Counted from the first letter of the stretch, positions 1 to 6,733 are shown. The stretch is 9,500 nucleotides of DNA from Muribaculaceae bacterium (GCA_023665245.1 JAMPEH010000071.1:1-9500), one strand, 5' to 3'. Notes: generated from the letters alone by a model not told the origin. Translations and numbers: made by a program.

Positions 1-527
1 CGCATAGCGTTGATGTTCTCCTGCACCGCCCAGTAGGCACTATCGGTCGCGTCGATCTTCCACCAGGTGCCCGTGCTGACAGCAAGCTCAAAGGGGATGG
101 CACCATACGCCGCCGGGGCCGGAGCTGCGGTGGACTGAAATTCTGGCTGGAAAGTAGCCTCCGGGGCCGGGGTGTTTTCCGGTTCGGTAGTCGGGCCTTG
201 TTCTGCGGCCGGCCCCTCTGCTGCACTGGTTCCCTGCTCTTCCGGCAGGCCCTCTGTGGTCTGGTCTTGAATTGCGGCCGATGTTACTGCGTCGGCATCC
301 GCCTCATCTTTATCCGGCATAACAGGTGTCGATACAGCCTTTCCATTGCCTGCATCAAGATTCGCCGGACTGGCAATGGGCTTAACATCCTGCTCTTTCG
401 GCCGTGCATATTCTGCCGCGGCTGCCATTGCACTTCCAATCTCTGGCGGGTTTTGTGCCGTTGTCCACGCCTCAGCGCAGGCGGCAAGAGCAAGCAGCAT
501 AGCAAAAACTAAAATCATCTTCTTCAT
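1..527 (-). CDS. Putative lipoprotein with low-complexity linker (C-terminus beyond window)
   Basis: The leftward reading frame is open from the ATG at 527 to the left edge, giving 175 visible residues. The start MKKMILVFAMLLALAAC is a classical lipoprotein signal: two lysines, a hydrophobic core and a lipobox L14-A15-A16 followed by Cys17. The mature protein is therefore expected to be lipid-anchored on the outer face of the membrane. Residues of about 20-145 are rich in Ala, Pro, Glu, Thr and Gln, like a flexible wall-spanning linker. A folded domain seems to begin near IPFELAVSTGTWWKIDA and is cut by the window. A GGAG sits seven bases before the ATG. The gene follows the SLOG gene by 14 bases, so the two are probably co-transcribed. 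I do not recognise the C-terminal domain and assign no specific function. Confidence 0.8.
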   Translation of the reverse strand, partial: MKKMILVFAMLLALAACAEAWTTAQNPPEIGSAMAAAAEYARPKEQDVKPIASPANLDAGNGKAVSTPVMPDKDEADADAVTSAAIQDQTTEGLPEEQGTSAAEGPAAEQGPTTEPENTPAPEATFQPEFQSTAAPAPAAYGAIPFELAVSTGTWWKIDATDSAYWAVQENINAM

Positions 528-541
528 AGGTTATCTCCATT

Positions 542-1075
542 CTATCCATCGCTGACCCTTGCTGTATCCGGGTGGATCAGCAGGATCGGCATTTGTTGTT
601 TTCGGGCGTAATTGACTGTGTGCAGTGTCCACGACCGCACCTCTTTTTCATTGTCGAACACCGCCAGCAGCATATCTGCGTGGTCTACCAAGTAGCGGTT
701 TCGGGCAAAATAGCTTTCGCCAGAGTTGGTTTTTCCTATGGTGATACATTCGGCGCTGTGCCGGATCAGAAACGCCATGCGCTCCCGGCTGCGCTTGTCC
801 CACTTTGCATCATGTCCATCGAAAGGCAAGGCAATGTGCAGTTCCAAGTCTCCATAGCCGGGTGTCTCTTTCAGCCGCAAAGCGATCTCTCCGGCCCACA
901 TATCTACGCCAAGTGCGCCGCCTACGTAGACCCGGCGCACATCCTGTTCGTCATACATTTGCTTGAATTGCTCAAGGATCGCTCTCTTGATCTTCTTGCA
1001 GAGGGTGTAATCCTCGTTGTACTTAAATCTGAACCGAGTAGGCCGATGCCCTGTTACCGCACATGCTTTGCTCAT
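542..1075 (-). CDS. SLOG / DUF1273 (YpsA-like) family protein
   Basis: A 177-residue soluble protein. Near the N-terminus it has CAVTGHRP (residues 5-12), and at about 49-61 it has VYVGGALGVDMWAG. This is the Rossmann-like signature of the DUF1273/YpsA branch of the SLOG superfamily, with a conserved Gly-Gly loop and a following G-x-D-x-W. Known SLOG proteins bind nucleotides or nucleotide-derived ligands; the exact ligand and role of YpsA-like members are unsettled, so function here is inferred at superfamily level only. Length fits the family. The ATG at 1075 is preceded by a purine-rich GAGAAG rather than a strong ribosome binding site. The gene is divergent from the XRE regulator across about 105 bases and lies 14 bases upstream of the lipoprotein gene, suggesting a two-gene unit controlled by that regulator. 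Confidence 0.85.
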   Translation of the reverse strand: MSKACAVTGHRPTRFRFKYNEDYTLCKKIKRAILEQFKQMYDEQDVRRVYVGGALGVDMWAGEIALRLKETPGYGDLELHIALPFDGHDAKWDKRSRERMAFLIRHSAECITIGKTNSGESYFARNRYLVDHADMLLAVFDNEKEVRSWTLHTVNYARKQQMPILLIHPDTARVSDG

Positions 1076-1180
1076 TCTGTACTTCTCTTTTAATATTTTA
1101 GCTGATACAAAACAGCTTTAATCGCTTAATAATCTATATCATAGCACATAAACTTAAACTATGGTATAGGCGGTGAGTAC
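1076..1180. promoter_or_regulatory. Divergent control region with paired CTAT-N3-ATAG dyads
   Basis: This AT-rich region separates the SLOG gene (leftward) from the XRE gene (rightward). Two copies of a short dyad are visible, CTATATCATAG at 1134-1144 and CTATGGTATAG at 1159-1169. Each is itself CTAT-N3-ATAG, and together they form an 11-base inverted repeat with one mismatch and a 14-base spacer; centres are 25 bases apart. A second, weaker inverted repeat lies at 1097-1122, closer to the SLOG gene (TTTTAGCTG against CAGCTTTAA). XRE regulators commonly bind such dyads in their own promoter, so these are candidate operators. I could not place a convincing -35/-10 pair on either strand. Confidence 0.5.
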
Positions 1181-1513
1181 ATGGATGAGATGCTGGTACA
1201 AATTGGAAAGCGCATCTACGAGCGCAGAAAGCAGCTACGAATGACGCAGGATGAGTTGTCCGAACGTGCTGAAGTCACACCGCAGACGATCTCATCCGCA
1301 GAACGCGGTCAGAAATCCTTGCGTTCGGAAAACCTTTTTCGCGTCAGCAAAGCTTTGGGCGTCAGTTCGGATTATCTGCTCACTGGCAATATCACAGGGG
1401 ATGACCTTCAGTATTTGTCCGACAAGCTTTCTGGCCTGACACCAACGCAATATCGCCGCCTTGAAGATATGATTGATATCTATCTTGCGGCAATTTCAGA
1501 ACAACAGGCGTAG
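1181..1513 (+). CDS. XRE-family helix-turn-helix transcriptional regulator
   Basis: A 110-residue protein with a Cro/CI-type helix-turn-helix at about residues 8-67. The core reads MTQDELSERAEVTPQTISSA, followed by ERG and the typical closing helix LFRVSKALGVSSDYLLTG. The remaining 40 residues are charged and helical, probably for dimerisation. The ATG at 1181 has a GGCGGTGAG stretch just upstream. The gene is divergent from the SLOG/lipoprotein unit, with candidate operator dyads in between, so it likely represses itself and perhaps that unit. It ends inside the stem of an intrinsic terminator and is convergent with the parR-like gene. It is not next to the HipA-like gene further right, so pairing the two as a toxin-antitoxin system is unsupported. 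Confidence 0.9.
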   Translation: MDEMLVQIGKRIYERRKQLRMTQDELSERAEVTPQTISSAERGQKSLRSENLFRVSKALGVSSDYLLTGNITGDDLQYLSDKLSGLTPTQYRRLEDMIDIYLAAISEQQA

Positions 1514-1542
1514 CGGGAGCATCCCTTGCGCCTTTTTCTTTT
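1507..1542 (+). terminator. Intrinsic terminator of the XRE gene
   Basis: The stem pairs GGCG with CGCC on the outside and GGGA with TCCC inside, separated by a small internal loop, with a GCA apical loop. It is followed by TTTTTCTTTT. The stop codon of the XRE gene lies within the left side of the structure. The opposite strand lacks an equally good T-run, so it appears to serve mainly the rightward transcript. Confidence 0.75.
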
Positions 1543-1571
1543 GTGCGGCCGGGCAGCAACACTGCATGCCT

Positions 1572-1973
1572 TTATCCTCCGCGGAACGCAGAGAGCGCAT
1601 CCGCGACCAGAGAAAAGGTCTCGTTGTTTTTTTCGGTATCGGCAGTGGGCATTCCCCCTTTACTTTGTGCCGTGTGGTCTGTTTTCTGGGATTGCCAGCT
1701 TTGTTCCGCGGTCTGGGCAGCATCAGGCAGCTTATCCACCCCCTGCTGCTTCAGCACTTCCCGCACGATTACTTCAATGAACGCACGGTTTATTGCGGAT
1801 TCTGTGCCGTCGGTTGCGGCCGGACAGTTCATGTAATGCAGCAGTGCATTCACCATAAGCTGGGCTTTTGTGCGAGGCGGCTGACTCTCCAGCAAGCAAA
1901 TCACCTTCTCATGTACCGGGTCGGTCTCGTTCAGCTTGATGGTGAAGCGGCCGCGTACTTTTTTCTCTGCCAT
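1572..1973 (-). CDS. parR: ParR-like segregation DNA-binding protein
   Basis: A 133-residue protein lying immediately downstream of the actin-like ATPase gene; its ATG at 1973 is four bases beyond that stop. The frame is open further upstream inside the ATPase gene, but ATG 1973 is preferred because AGGTGA lies just before it and the MAEKKVRGRF start fits. Residues of about 8-50 (GRFTIKLNETDPVHEKVICL, then KAQLMVNALLHYM) look like a ribbon-helix-helix fold: one beta strand followed by two helices. The middle (about 50-110) is polar. The last residues FSLVADALSAFRGG could form the short amphipathic C-terminal helix that ParR proteins use to engage ParM; this is an inference by analogy. Expected role: binding a centromere site and linking the element's DNA to the ATPase filament. 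Identification rests on context plus the fold pattern. Confidence 0.7.
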   Translation of the reverse strand: MAEKKVRGRFTIKLNETDPVHEKVICLLESQPPRTKAQLMVNALLHYMNCPAATDGTESAINRAFIEVIVREVLKQQGVDKLPDAAQTAEQSWQSQKTDHTAQSKGGMPTADTEKNNETFSLVADALSAFRGG

Positions 1974-1977
1974 ACGC

Positions 1978-2892
1978 TCACCTGCCCGCCGTTTCCATCT
2001 GGTAGAGAAGCTCGTACCCCATCGCGTTGGCACGCACATCCTCCACAAACCGGGCCATGCCGATTTTACTGGACTGCTCAATCTGCCGGCGCAGCAATGC
2101 CGCACCGCCGCCCACGAACACCACAACGCCGGACGAAAGCTCCAGCATCCGCTCCCGCAGGCTGCTGCACAGGTCGCCAATGAAATCCTGCGCCATCCCT
2201 TCGACCACCGCCGTGACCTGCACCGCATAGCCCGCAGTCTGGCCTTTCAGGATGGCATCAATGTCGGCTTCATCCAGCAGCAGGTCAAACTCGGCGTTGA
2301 CGCGGGTGCGGATCTGGTTGTAGAGGACAATGACCCCATTCTCCAGTGAATCGCAGACCGAGAGATCGACCTGCCCCCGGCGCATCATAAGGTAGTCGGC
2401 CGTAAAACCGCCAATGTCCACGACCAGCACCTTCGGCTGGCCCACCAACTCGGAGAGCATCATCACGGCAGCGGAATACGCCTGCGGATAGCACTGCACC
2501 GTCTCAATGCAGACCCGGAACAGCCTGCTACGATACTCGAATTTGAGCACCCCACGCCCAGCAAAATAGTCGGCAAAGGCACGGTTCTGCGCACCGTAAT
2601 GGGCAGGCGGCAGGCCGATGGCAAGCTGAATGGGCGTTACAGTTTCAGCATGGATGTTTTTTGCCAGCAGTTCATTCCCGATGGCAAAGAGAGTCAGGAC
2701 AAAGAACCGGTCATCCTCGGTCTTGTTGCGCCGGTACGGGATACGCTGGCCGGACAGGGTGTAGTATTTGTCCTGCCAGGCCAGCACATCCTTGCCGAAC
2801 GGCTTTTGTGTGCTTTCGGTCAGCCCGGATACAAAGGGCGGGCAGTGGACGGTTTTGATCTGTTTGTTGCCGTGGTCAACAGCAATCAACAT
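1978..2892 (-). CDS. parM: ParM-like actin-family segregation ATPase
   Basis: A 304-residue actin-fold protein. The N-terminal phosphate-1 strand is MLIAVDHGNKQIK; the phosphate-2 segment is VLVVDIGGFTADYLMM at about 155-170; the adenosine-binding motif is VVVFVGGGAALL at about 257-267. These are the ParM/StbA/Alp motifs, so it should polymerise with ATP and push DNA copies apart. Length is normal for the family. In-frame starts exist at 2901 (GTG), 2898 and 2892 (ATG). AAGGAG at 2901-2906 overlaps the first and is two bases from the second, but lies eight bases from ATG 2892, which I chose. The parR-like gene follows directly. Such type II partition pairs occur on plasmids and large integrative elements, pointing to a mobile-element backbone. 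Confidence 0.88.
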   Translation of the reverse strand: MLIAVDHGNKQIKTVHCPPFVSGLTESTQKPFGKDVLAWQDKYYTLSGQRIPYRRNKTEDDRFFVLTLFAIGNELLAKNIHAETVTPIQLAIGLPPAHYGAQNRAFADYFAGRGVLKFEYRSRLFRVCIETVQCYPQAYSAAVMMLSELVGQPKVLVVDIGGFTADYLMMRRGQVDLSVCDSLENGVIVLYNQIRTRVNAEFDLLLDEADIDAILKGQTAGYAVQVTAVVEGMAQDFIGDLCSSLRERMLELSSGVVVFVGGGAALLRRQIEQSSKIGMARFVEDVRANAMGYELLYQMETAGR

Positions 2893-2927
2893 GGGCATCA
2901 CTCCTTAATTACAACAGATTTGAGCAA

Positions 2928-2999
2928 GGAAAAGCGGGCCACAAGCCCCGTTTTCACCTTTCTGTTTGTCCTATACGCATTGGGGCAACAGCTTTTCAA
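2928..2999 (-). promoter_or_regulatory. Candidate promoter and leader hairpin of the parM-like gene
   Basis: On the minus strand TTGAAA (2994-2999) and TATAGG (2970-2975) are separated by 18 bases, a moderate sigma-A type promoter. It lies just downstream of the TSUP terminator, so the partition pair has its own start. Between promoter and ribosome binding site there is an imperfect inverted repeat at about 2930-2957 (GAAAA and GGG on one side, CCC and TTTTC on the other) that could fold in the leader RNA. No set of iterons resembling a parC centromere was recognised here. Confidence 0.4.
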
Positions 3000-3000
3000 C

Positions 3001-3047
3001 AAAAAATGCAAAAAAATTGCGCCCGGCAGGAATTTCCTGCTGGGCGC
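3001..3047 (-). terminator. Strong intrinsic terminator after the TSUP gene
   Basis: The stem occupies 3019-3047. GCGCCC pairs with GGGCGC and GCAGGAA with TTCCTGC, with a single A-C mismatch on the minus strand. It is followed on that strand by AATTTTTTTGCATTTTTTG. The geometry is typical of a rho-independent terminator for leftward transcription. It closes the HipA-like/flavodoxin/TSUP unit and isolates it from the parM promoter. Confidence 0.88.
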
Positions 3048-3073
3048 TGGAAGAAAGGATAGCTTGAAAACTA

Positions 3074-3898
3074 CTATAATACAGCAACAGCCGTTTTGAT
3101 TGAAATCGGCCAATAGTTCAATATCAGCATGGATACACCGAGCACCGTAAGCACTACCCCTGTCACAAGGCCAACGGTACGGCCTTTCACCCGATTGGCA
3201 AACTGCGCGGAAACAAGGGATGCCGCAGTTGCAACAACAATACAGATCAGCAGTGCATCCCAGCGTTCCAGAATGATTGCCGGGTGGATAAGGATATGGC
3301 TGACCGCTGCGATCAGCGCCGTGAAGGCCATAATGAATGTGCTTGTGCCGACAGCCGTTTTCAGCTCCATCCCGAGAAACGCGGTGAAAACGACAAGCAT
3401 CATCATGCCGCCGCCTGTTCCTACAAAGCCTGTGCCGAATCCGATGGTCAGGCCAAAGAACAGAGATATGGCAATTCCTTTCGCATCAAGCTTTGCACCC
3501 TTGTCCACCGTGTTTTCCCGTGAGGTATCCGGTTTTACCAAAAAGCGGATACCAATAAAAAAGGTCAGGAACAAGGTAAAGCTGCCCAGCACTACATTTC
3601 CCGCAAGCCAGGCTACATAGCTGCCGACCGTACTCATCGTGAGGATACACGCCAGCATGATCCAGCCGCGCTTCAGATCAATATTTTTATGCTTTGCGTA
3701 TGTAAGTGTCGTCACCGCTGACCCCAGAATATCCGATGCCAGCGCAATGGCTGTGGCCTGATATGCGCCGGTCTCCCCCGCAAAGCTGGGGCAAAGCACG
3801 ATCAGGATCGGCACCATTACGGTTGCCGCGGACAAGCCCGCAAGGCCTGTGCCTATCCCGGCTCCCAGCGCGGCAAGGATATACCAAAGATATTCCAT
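3074..3898 (-). CDS. TauE/SafE (TSUP) family membrane transporter
   Basis: A 274-residue, very hydrophobic protein with about eight predicted membrane segments. It shows the internal duplication typical of TSUP permeases: a glycine-rich segment in the first half (LGAGIGTGLAGLSAATVMVP, residues 11-30) and its counterpart in the second (GLTIGFGTGFVGTGGG, about 149-164). The halves are joined by a charged cytoplasmic loop near residues 122-140. Family members move sulfite, sulfoacetate, taurine-related anions or other small organic anions; the substrate cannot be read from sequence. The ATG at 3898 has GGAG ten bases upstream. It follows the flavodoxin gene by 36 bases on the same strand and precedes a strong terminator, so it is likely the last gene of that transcript. 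Confidence 0.9.
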   Translation of the reverse strand: MEYLWYILAALGAGIGTGLAGLSAATVMVPILIVLCPSFAGETGAYQATAIALASDILGSAVTTLTYAKHKNIDLKRGWIMLACILTMSTVGSYVAWLAGNVVLGSFTLFLTFFIGIRFLVKPDTSRENTVDKGAKLDAKGIAISLFFGLTIGFGTGFVGTGGGMMMLVVFTAFLGMELKTAVGTSTFIMAFTALIAAVSHILIHPAIILERWDALLICIVVATAASLVSAQFANRVKGRTVGLVTGVVLTVLGVSMLILNYWPISIKTAVAVL

Positions 3899-3934
3899 CG
3901 ACGATACACTCCAACTCTATCGGGCTTTTCCTGT

Positions 3935-4411
3935 TTACTCCAGTTCCCCGGCCCATGCTGCCAACTCCGCGCCGCGCGCATTGGCCTGGAACACCCTGCC
4001 CTGCAGCAGCGTTGCTCCCTTGCAGCTGGGCGCGAGTTTTTCATTGGTTTTGCCCATGCTGCTGCCGCCGGAGGTAGCAAAGGGGATGATCGTCTTTCCG
4101 GTCAGGTCATAGCTTTCCAGAAAAGTATTGATGATGGTGGGGGCAACATACCACCAAATCGGGAACCCTACATAAATTGTGTCATACTCGGCCATATTGT
4201 CCCTCTTTGCCGCGATAGCCGGGCGGGAGGCAGAGTCTTTCATTTCAACTGAACTGCGCGAAGTGGCATCCTGCCAGTTGAGATCAGCCTGGGTATAGGG
4301 CACTTCCGGCTTGATCTCAAAAATATCCGCGCCGATTGCCTCGGCCAGCGTCTCGGCCAGCCGCGCAGTCGTGCCGCTGGCCGAAAAGTATGCTACTAAT
4401 TTTCTGCTCAT
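3935..4411 (-). CDS. Flavodoxin
   Basis: A 158-residue flavodoxin-fold protein. The N-terminal strand and phosphate loop [20 protein letters not shown] match the FMN-binding P-loop of short flavodoxins (S-x-S-G-T-T). Later, [20 protein letters not shown] is the conserved G-x-P-x-W loop that packs on the isoalloxazine ring, and [13 protein letters not shown] is a third flavin-contact region. It should be a cytoplasmic one- or two-electron carrier. ATG 4411 is chosen because GGAGGT lies nine bases upstream and the P-loop then sits at the usual distance. The frame stays open further upstream, overlapping the HipA-like gene, so a longer start at TTG 4516 cannot be excluded. It lies between the HipA-like and TSUP genes, in a probable operon. 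Confidence 0.92.
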   Translation of the reverse strand: MSRKLVAYFSASGTTARLAETLAEAIGADIFEIKPEVPYTQADLNWQDATSRSSVEMKDSASRPAIAAKRDNMAEYDTIYVGFPIWWYVAPTIINTFLESYDLTGKTIIPFATSGGSSMGKTNEKLAPSCKGATLLQGRVFQANARGAELAAWAGELE

Positions 4412-4413
4412 TC

Positions 4414-4497
4414 TTAATGCACCTCCGTCTTTTTTCGTCTGTTTTGCATGCTTAAAATCTGTCTGCCAGTTTCCTTTAAGTCTGCTCCAAAGGTCAA
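4414..4497 (-). CDS. Possible 27-codon leader ORF before flavodoxin
   Basis: A near-perfect Shine-Dalgarno, AAGGAGG (4504-4510), overlaps the stop codon of the HipA-like gene. Six bases downstream of AGGAGG a TTG at 4497 opens a 27-residue frame, [20 protein letters not shown] followed by RKKTEVH. Its TAA is two bases before the flavodoxin ATG. No homology is recognised. It may be a translated leader, or the Shine-Dalgarno may belong to a longer flavodoxin start (TTG 4516 is upstream of it, which argues against that). It is listed because the ribosome binding site is otherwise unexplained. Confidence 0.2.
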   Translation of the reverse strand: MTFGADLKETGRQILSMQNRRKKTEVH

Positions 4498-4508
4498 TAA
4501 ACTCCTCC

Positions 4509-5594
4509 TTACTCAAGCAGAGCATGAACCTGCCCACGCACAATGCCGGAAAGCAGCTGCAACCTGTCCCCTTCTACTCGAATATTGGGGTGCGGTGCAA
4601 ATTCAAAATCGCGCAGTTCTGCTAAATCCGCCCGGATCGTCGGGGTCATAAGCGCCCGGCCTGTTTCGATAAAGCCTGCGCCCAGCCGGGGCGTGTACCG
4701 GGAGAGATGCCGCCCGGCCTGCCGGAGCTGATCCTCGTCCAGATCAAACAGCAGGCTGCGGTTGTTGTCGAACACGGGGGCCATTCCCAAAATCTCCATC
4801 GTATCATTATTGAACAAAACGCCAAAGTTTCCCAGGTGCCGGTCAATATTTAGGATCACTGCATCCAGCACGCACATCCGGCGGAAGGCATCCTCGCTGC
4901 CAATCGAGGAAAAGTATCGAAAAAGTTCAGCAACCCGATGCTCTCTGCCCACAACATCCAGCGTCTTGGCAAGCCCGATCTCCTCCGAGGTAAACAGCGG
5001 ACAGGTCGAGACCAGCCTGTCGTGATAAAACGCCATGTCATACCGCACAGCGTCCGGGCACAGTTTTTCGGCCAGCTGGCTGGCAAGATATTCTGAAAGA
5101 GGCTCAAGCTCATACGCCGCACTGCCGCCCTTGTACAGAAAGATCCCATCCGGCTCACGTTTCCAGCATTTTGCATACTGGCCGTCGGTGCCAAATTCCG
5201 GGGAGGTTGCGGAAAGCGAGGTTTCGGAGAAGTTTCCATTCAGCGCGGCCTCTGCAATGATCTCGTCAAAATCGTTGCGGTATAGGGACACGTTTTCCCA
5301 TCGGAGCGAGGAACCGGCTGGCTTCATCCAAAAGGTATCGTTCAGCGAAAGTGCATGGCTGACGGTCAGAAAGCCCTCCAGATCCTGACAGCCATATTGG
5401 GCAAGCAGCCGGTCAATGTGCTTGCGGTGTTTGGGGGCTTTTCGGCGCTCTAAAAACTGCTGGATATTGTGGTACCCAACCGGCCGCTGTTCGCTTTCCC
5501 AACGAAGTTCAAGGGCTGTCACATCGCCAAACTCATCCTTTTCGGTTGAAAAGGACAGAATGGGAATGTCCTTATTTTGCAGGATCCAGTTCAT
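4509..5594 (-). CDS. HipA-like serine/threonine kinase-fold protein (orphan)
   Basis: A 361-residue protein. The C-terminal half carries the HipA kinase core: [11 protein letters not shown] at about 248-258, with the catalytic Asp251 and Asn256, then the metal-binding segment PVFDNN at about 273-278. [10 protein letters not shown] (about 135-144) and LYKGG (about 153-157) resemble the nucleotide-binding region with its lysine. HSLLND-like sequence at 80-90 ([13 protein letters not shown]) is typical of this subgroup. HipA toxins phosphorylate tRNA synthetases, but many gut relatives are uncharacterised and this one lacks an adjacent HipB-like gene, so toxicity is not implied. ATG 5594 is supported by GGGGGAT nearby; the frame is open further upstream without a good site. 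A promoter lies at 5640-5668. It is the first gene of a leftward unit with flavodoxin and TSUP. Confidence 0.78.
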   Translation of the reverse strand: MNWILQNKDIPILSFSTEKDEFGDVTALELRWESEQRPVGYHNIQQFLERRKAPKHRKHIDRLLAQYGCQDLEGFLTVSHALSLNDTFWMKPAGSSLRWENVSLYRNDFDEIIAEAALNGNFSETSLSATSPEFGTDGQYAKCWKREPDGIFLYKGGSAAYELEPLSEYLASQLAEKLCPDAVRYDMAFYHDRLVSTCPLFTSEEIGLAKTLDVVGREHRVAELFRYFSSIGSEDAFRRMCVLDAVILNIDRHLGNFGVLFNNDTMEILGMAPVFDNNRSLLFDLDEDQLRQAGRHLSRYTPRLGAGFIETGRALMTPTIRADLAELRDFEFAPHPNIRVEGDRLQLLSGIVRGQVHALLE

Positions 5595-5639
5595 AATCTC
5601 ATCCCCCTTCTTTCCGTCAGACGCGGTTTCTTTTCTAAA

Positions 5640-5668
5640 ATGATACCATGTTTTCTGGGTTGGTGCAA
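5640..5668 (-). promoter_or_regulatory. Promoter of the HipA-like/flavodoxin/TSUP unit
   Basis: On the minus strand TATCAT (5640-5645) is a five-of-six -10 box preceded by TGG, an extended -10. A weak -35, TTGCAC (5663-5668), lies 17 bases away. It is about 45 bases upstream of the HipA-like ATG, so the unit can start independently of the LysR gene that precedes it on the same strand. Confidence 0.6.
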
Positions 5669-5716
5669 TCGAGTTATACCCGCCCATTCAAACAGCGGAA
5701 GATATTCCCTGCCGTT

Positions 5717-6610
5717 TCAAATCTTAATACTTTTTCGCACAACCGCAATAAAATCACGAACCACCTTAGAGGGCGATTTTGCATATACGATTCCATAGGG
5801 CATTTTGTACTCCCACCCCATAGGCAGTGTCACCAGGGATGGATGGACATCCGCCCAAATATCCAATGTTTCCATCAGATAATTCATCCGTTCACATTCA
5901 TTAAATATGGATGTGTCATAGAAATTGGATACATCCGCAATTTTAATTTGCGGATGATTCTCTGATATGTCATCACGCATTTGACTCAGAACAGGGGTAT
6001 CGCTGCTTCTGATAATCATGAAAGTCTCTCCATCTAAATCAGACCAGTTGAGGCTTTTTTTCTTTGCCAAACGATGCTTTCTGGGAACAGCAATGCGGCA
6101 GGGTATTTGCTCCAAAAGCAGGATACTGTGTTGTTTCCGCCATTCATTGGAATCACACGGTCCAACAAAACAGTCGATCTGGTTTCCAAGCGAGGAAACG
6201 GCAGAGCCAAGCCCTGCGGGATCGTCATCAAACGGAACGATGCGAATTTGGAACGGAAAAGTTCCATCGTCAATCTCTTCCCACAAATCAATCAACCGTT
6301 TGCAGGGGCGCAGGATCGATGTTCCCACCCGGATGACATTCTGTTCAGAAACAGCTAGCTGCCGTGCCTTTTCAATGGCTGCATTAGAAAACTCAATTAT
6401 TTGTTTTGCATCCTGATAAACAGATCGCCCCGCCGCAGTAAGTATTGCTCCCTGGTTCGTGCGCTCAACCAGCTTGACCCCAATAATGACTTCCAGCTTG
6501 TTGATCTGATTCATCACAGAGGCTGGAGTAATATAAAGCTCCTTCGCGGCTTTGAGAAAGCTGCCCTGGTCAGCAACAGTAATCAGAGTGGTAAGTTCTT
6601 TGACATACAT
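5717..6610 (-). CDS. LysR-family transcriptional regulator
   Basis: A 297-residue protein of normal LysR length. Residues of about 1-61 form the winged helix-turn-helix: LTTLITVADQGSFLKAAKEL, then ITPASVMNQINKLE and the wing LVERTNQGAILTAAG. The rest (about 90-290) is a periplasmic-binding-like effector domain, starting at VIRVGTSILRP. The ATG at 6610 follows a GGGGG-rich ribosome binding region. It is divergent from the Dabb/MATE pair, the usual arrangement for a LysR activator and its target, and is autoregulated in most families. The HipA-like gene follows on the same strand with its own promoter, so the regulator may also influence that side. The effector is unknown; a small toxic or redox-active molecule is a reasonable guess from the neighbours. 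Confidence 0.92.
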   Translation of the reverse strand: MYVKELTTLITVADQGSFLKAAKELYITPASVMNQINKLEVIIGVKLVERTNQGAILTAAGRSVYQDAKQIIEFSNAAIEKARQLAVSEQNVIRVGTSILRPCKRLIDLWEEIDDGTFPFQIRIVPFDDDPAGLGSAVSSLGNQIDCFVGPCDSNEWRKQHSILLLEQIPCRIAVPRKHRLAKKKSLNWSDLDGETFMIIRSSDTPVLSQMRDDISENHPQIKIADVSNFYDTSIFNECERMNYLMETLDIWADVHPSLVTLPMGWEYKMPYGIVYAKSPSKVVRDFIAVVRKSIKI

Positions 6611-6624
6611 ATCCAGCCCCCAGA

Positions 6625-6676
6625 GGTTTTAGTTTTTCTAAAAACCATTTTAACATTTTGGTATGTTCCCTGTCAA
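6625..6676 (-). promoter_or_regulatory. LysR promoter with operator-like inverted repeat at the start site
   Basis: On the minus strand there is a perfect -35 TTGACA (6671-6676), an 18-base spacer, and -10 TAAAAT (6647-6652) preceded by TGT, an extended -10. Immediately downstream, covering the predicted start of transcription, is the inverted repeat GGTTTTAG / CTAAAAACC at 6625-6646 (one extra base in one arm). A further ACCA-N11-TGGT dyad at 6644-6662 overlaps the -10. Both are candidate regulator sites, consistent with negative autoregulation. Confidence 0.7.
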
Positions 6677-6712
6677 TCCATGCAGCAGTACAATAAAACT
6701 TGCAGAGTTCGT

Positions 6713-6728
6713 TATATTAAGGGAGGAA
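6713..6728 (+). promoter_or_regulatory. Weak -10 and strong ribosome binding site for the Dabb gene
   Basis: TATATT (6713-6718) is a five-of-six -10 box, but no recognisable -35 lies 16-18 bases upstream, as expected for an activator-dependent promoter. GGGAGGAAC follows at 6720-6728, placed well for the ATG at 6734. If TATATT is the -10, the start of transcription would fall very near the ribosome binding site, so the true start may lie further upstream. Confidence 0.35.
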
Positions 6729-6733
6729 CGGCC

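Noticed and set aside
572..1093. Long rightward open frame opposite the SLOG gene
   Set aside because: It mirrors the SLOG gene, which has clear family motifs; the opposite frame has no recognisable domain or ribosome binding site.
1974..2228. N-terminal extension of the parR-like gene into parM
   Set aside because: The extension overlaps the well-supported ATPase gene, has Arg/Cys/Trp-rich sequence, and ATG 1973 has a suitable ribosome binding site.
1473..2349. Long rightward open frames opposite the parR-like and parM-like genes
   Set aside because: They are opposite-strand shadows in a GC-rich region, rich in Arg, His, Pro and Cys, without family motifs.
2599..3099. Rightward open frame of 166 codons opposite the parM start region
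   Set aside because: It crosses the parM promoter and the TSUP terminator and has no known motif.
1181..5594. XRE regulator as a HipB partner of the HipA-like gene
   Set aside because: The two are about 3 kb apart, on opposite strands and separated by unrelated genes; there is no shared operator visible.
5690..5717. AAACAGC/GCCGTTT inverted repeat at the end of the LysR gene as a terminator
   Set aside because: The stem is short with a G-U pair or mismatch and lacks a T-run on the minus strand.
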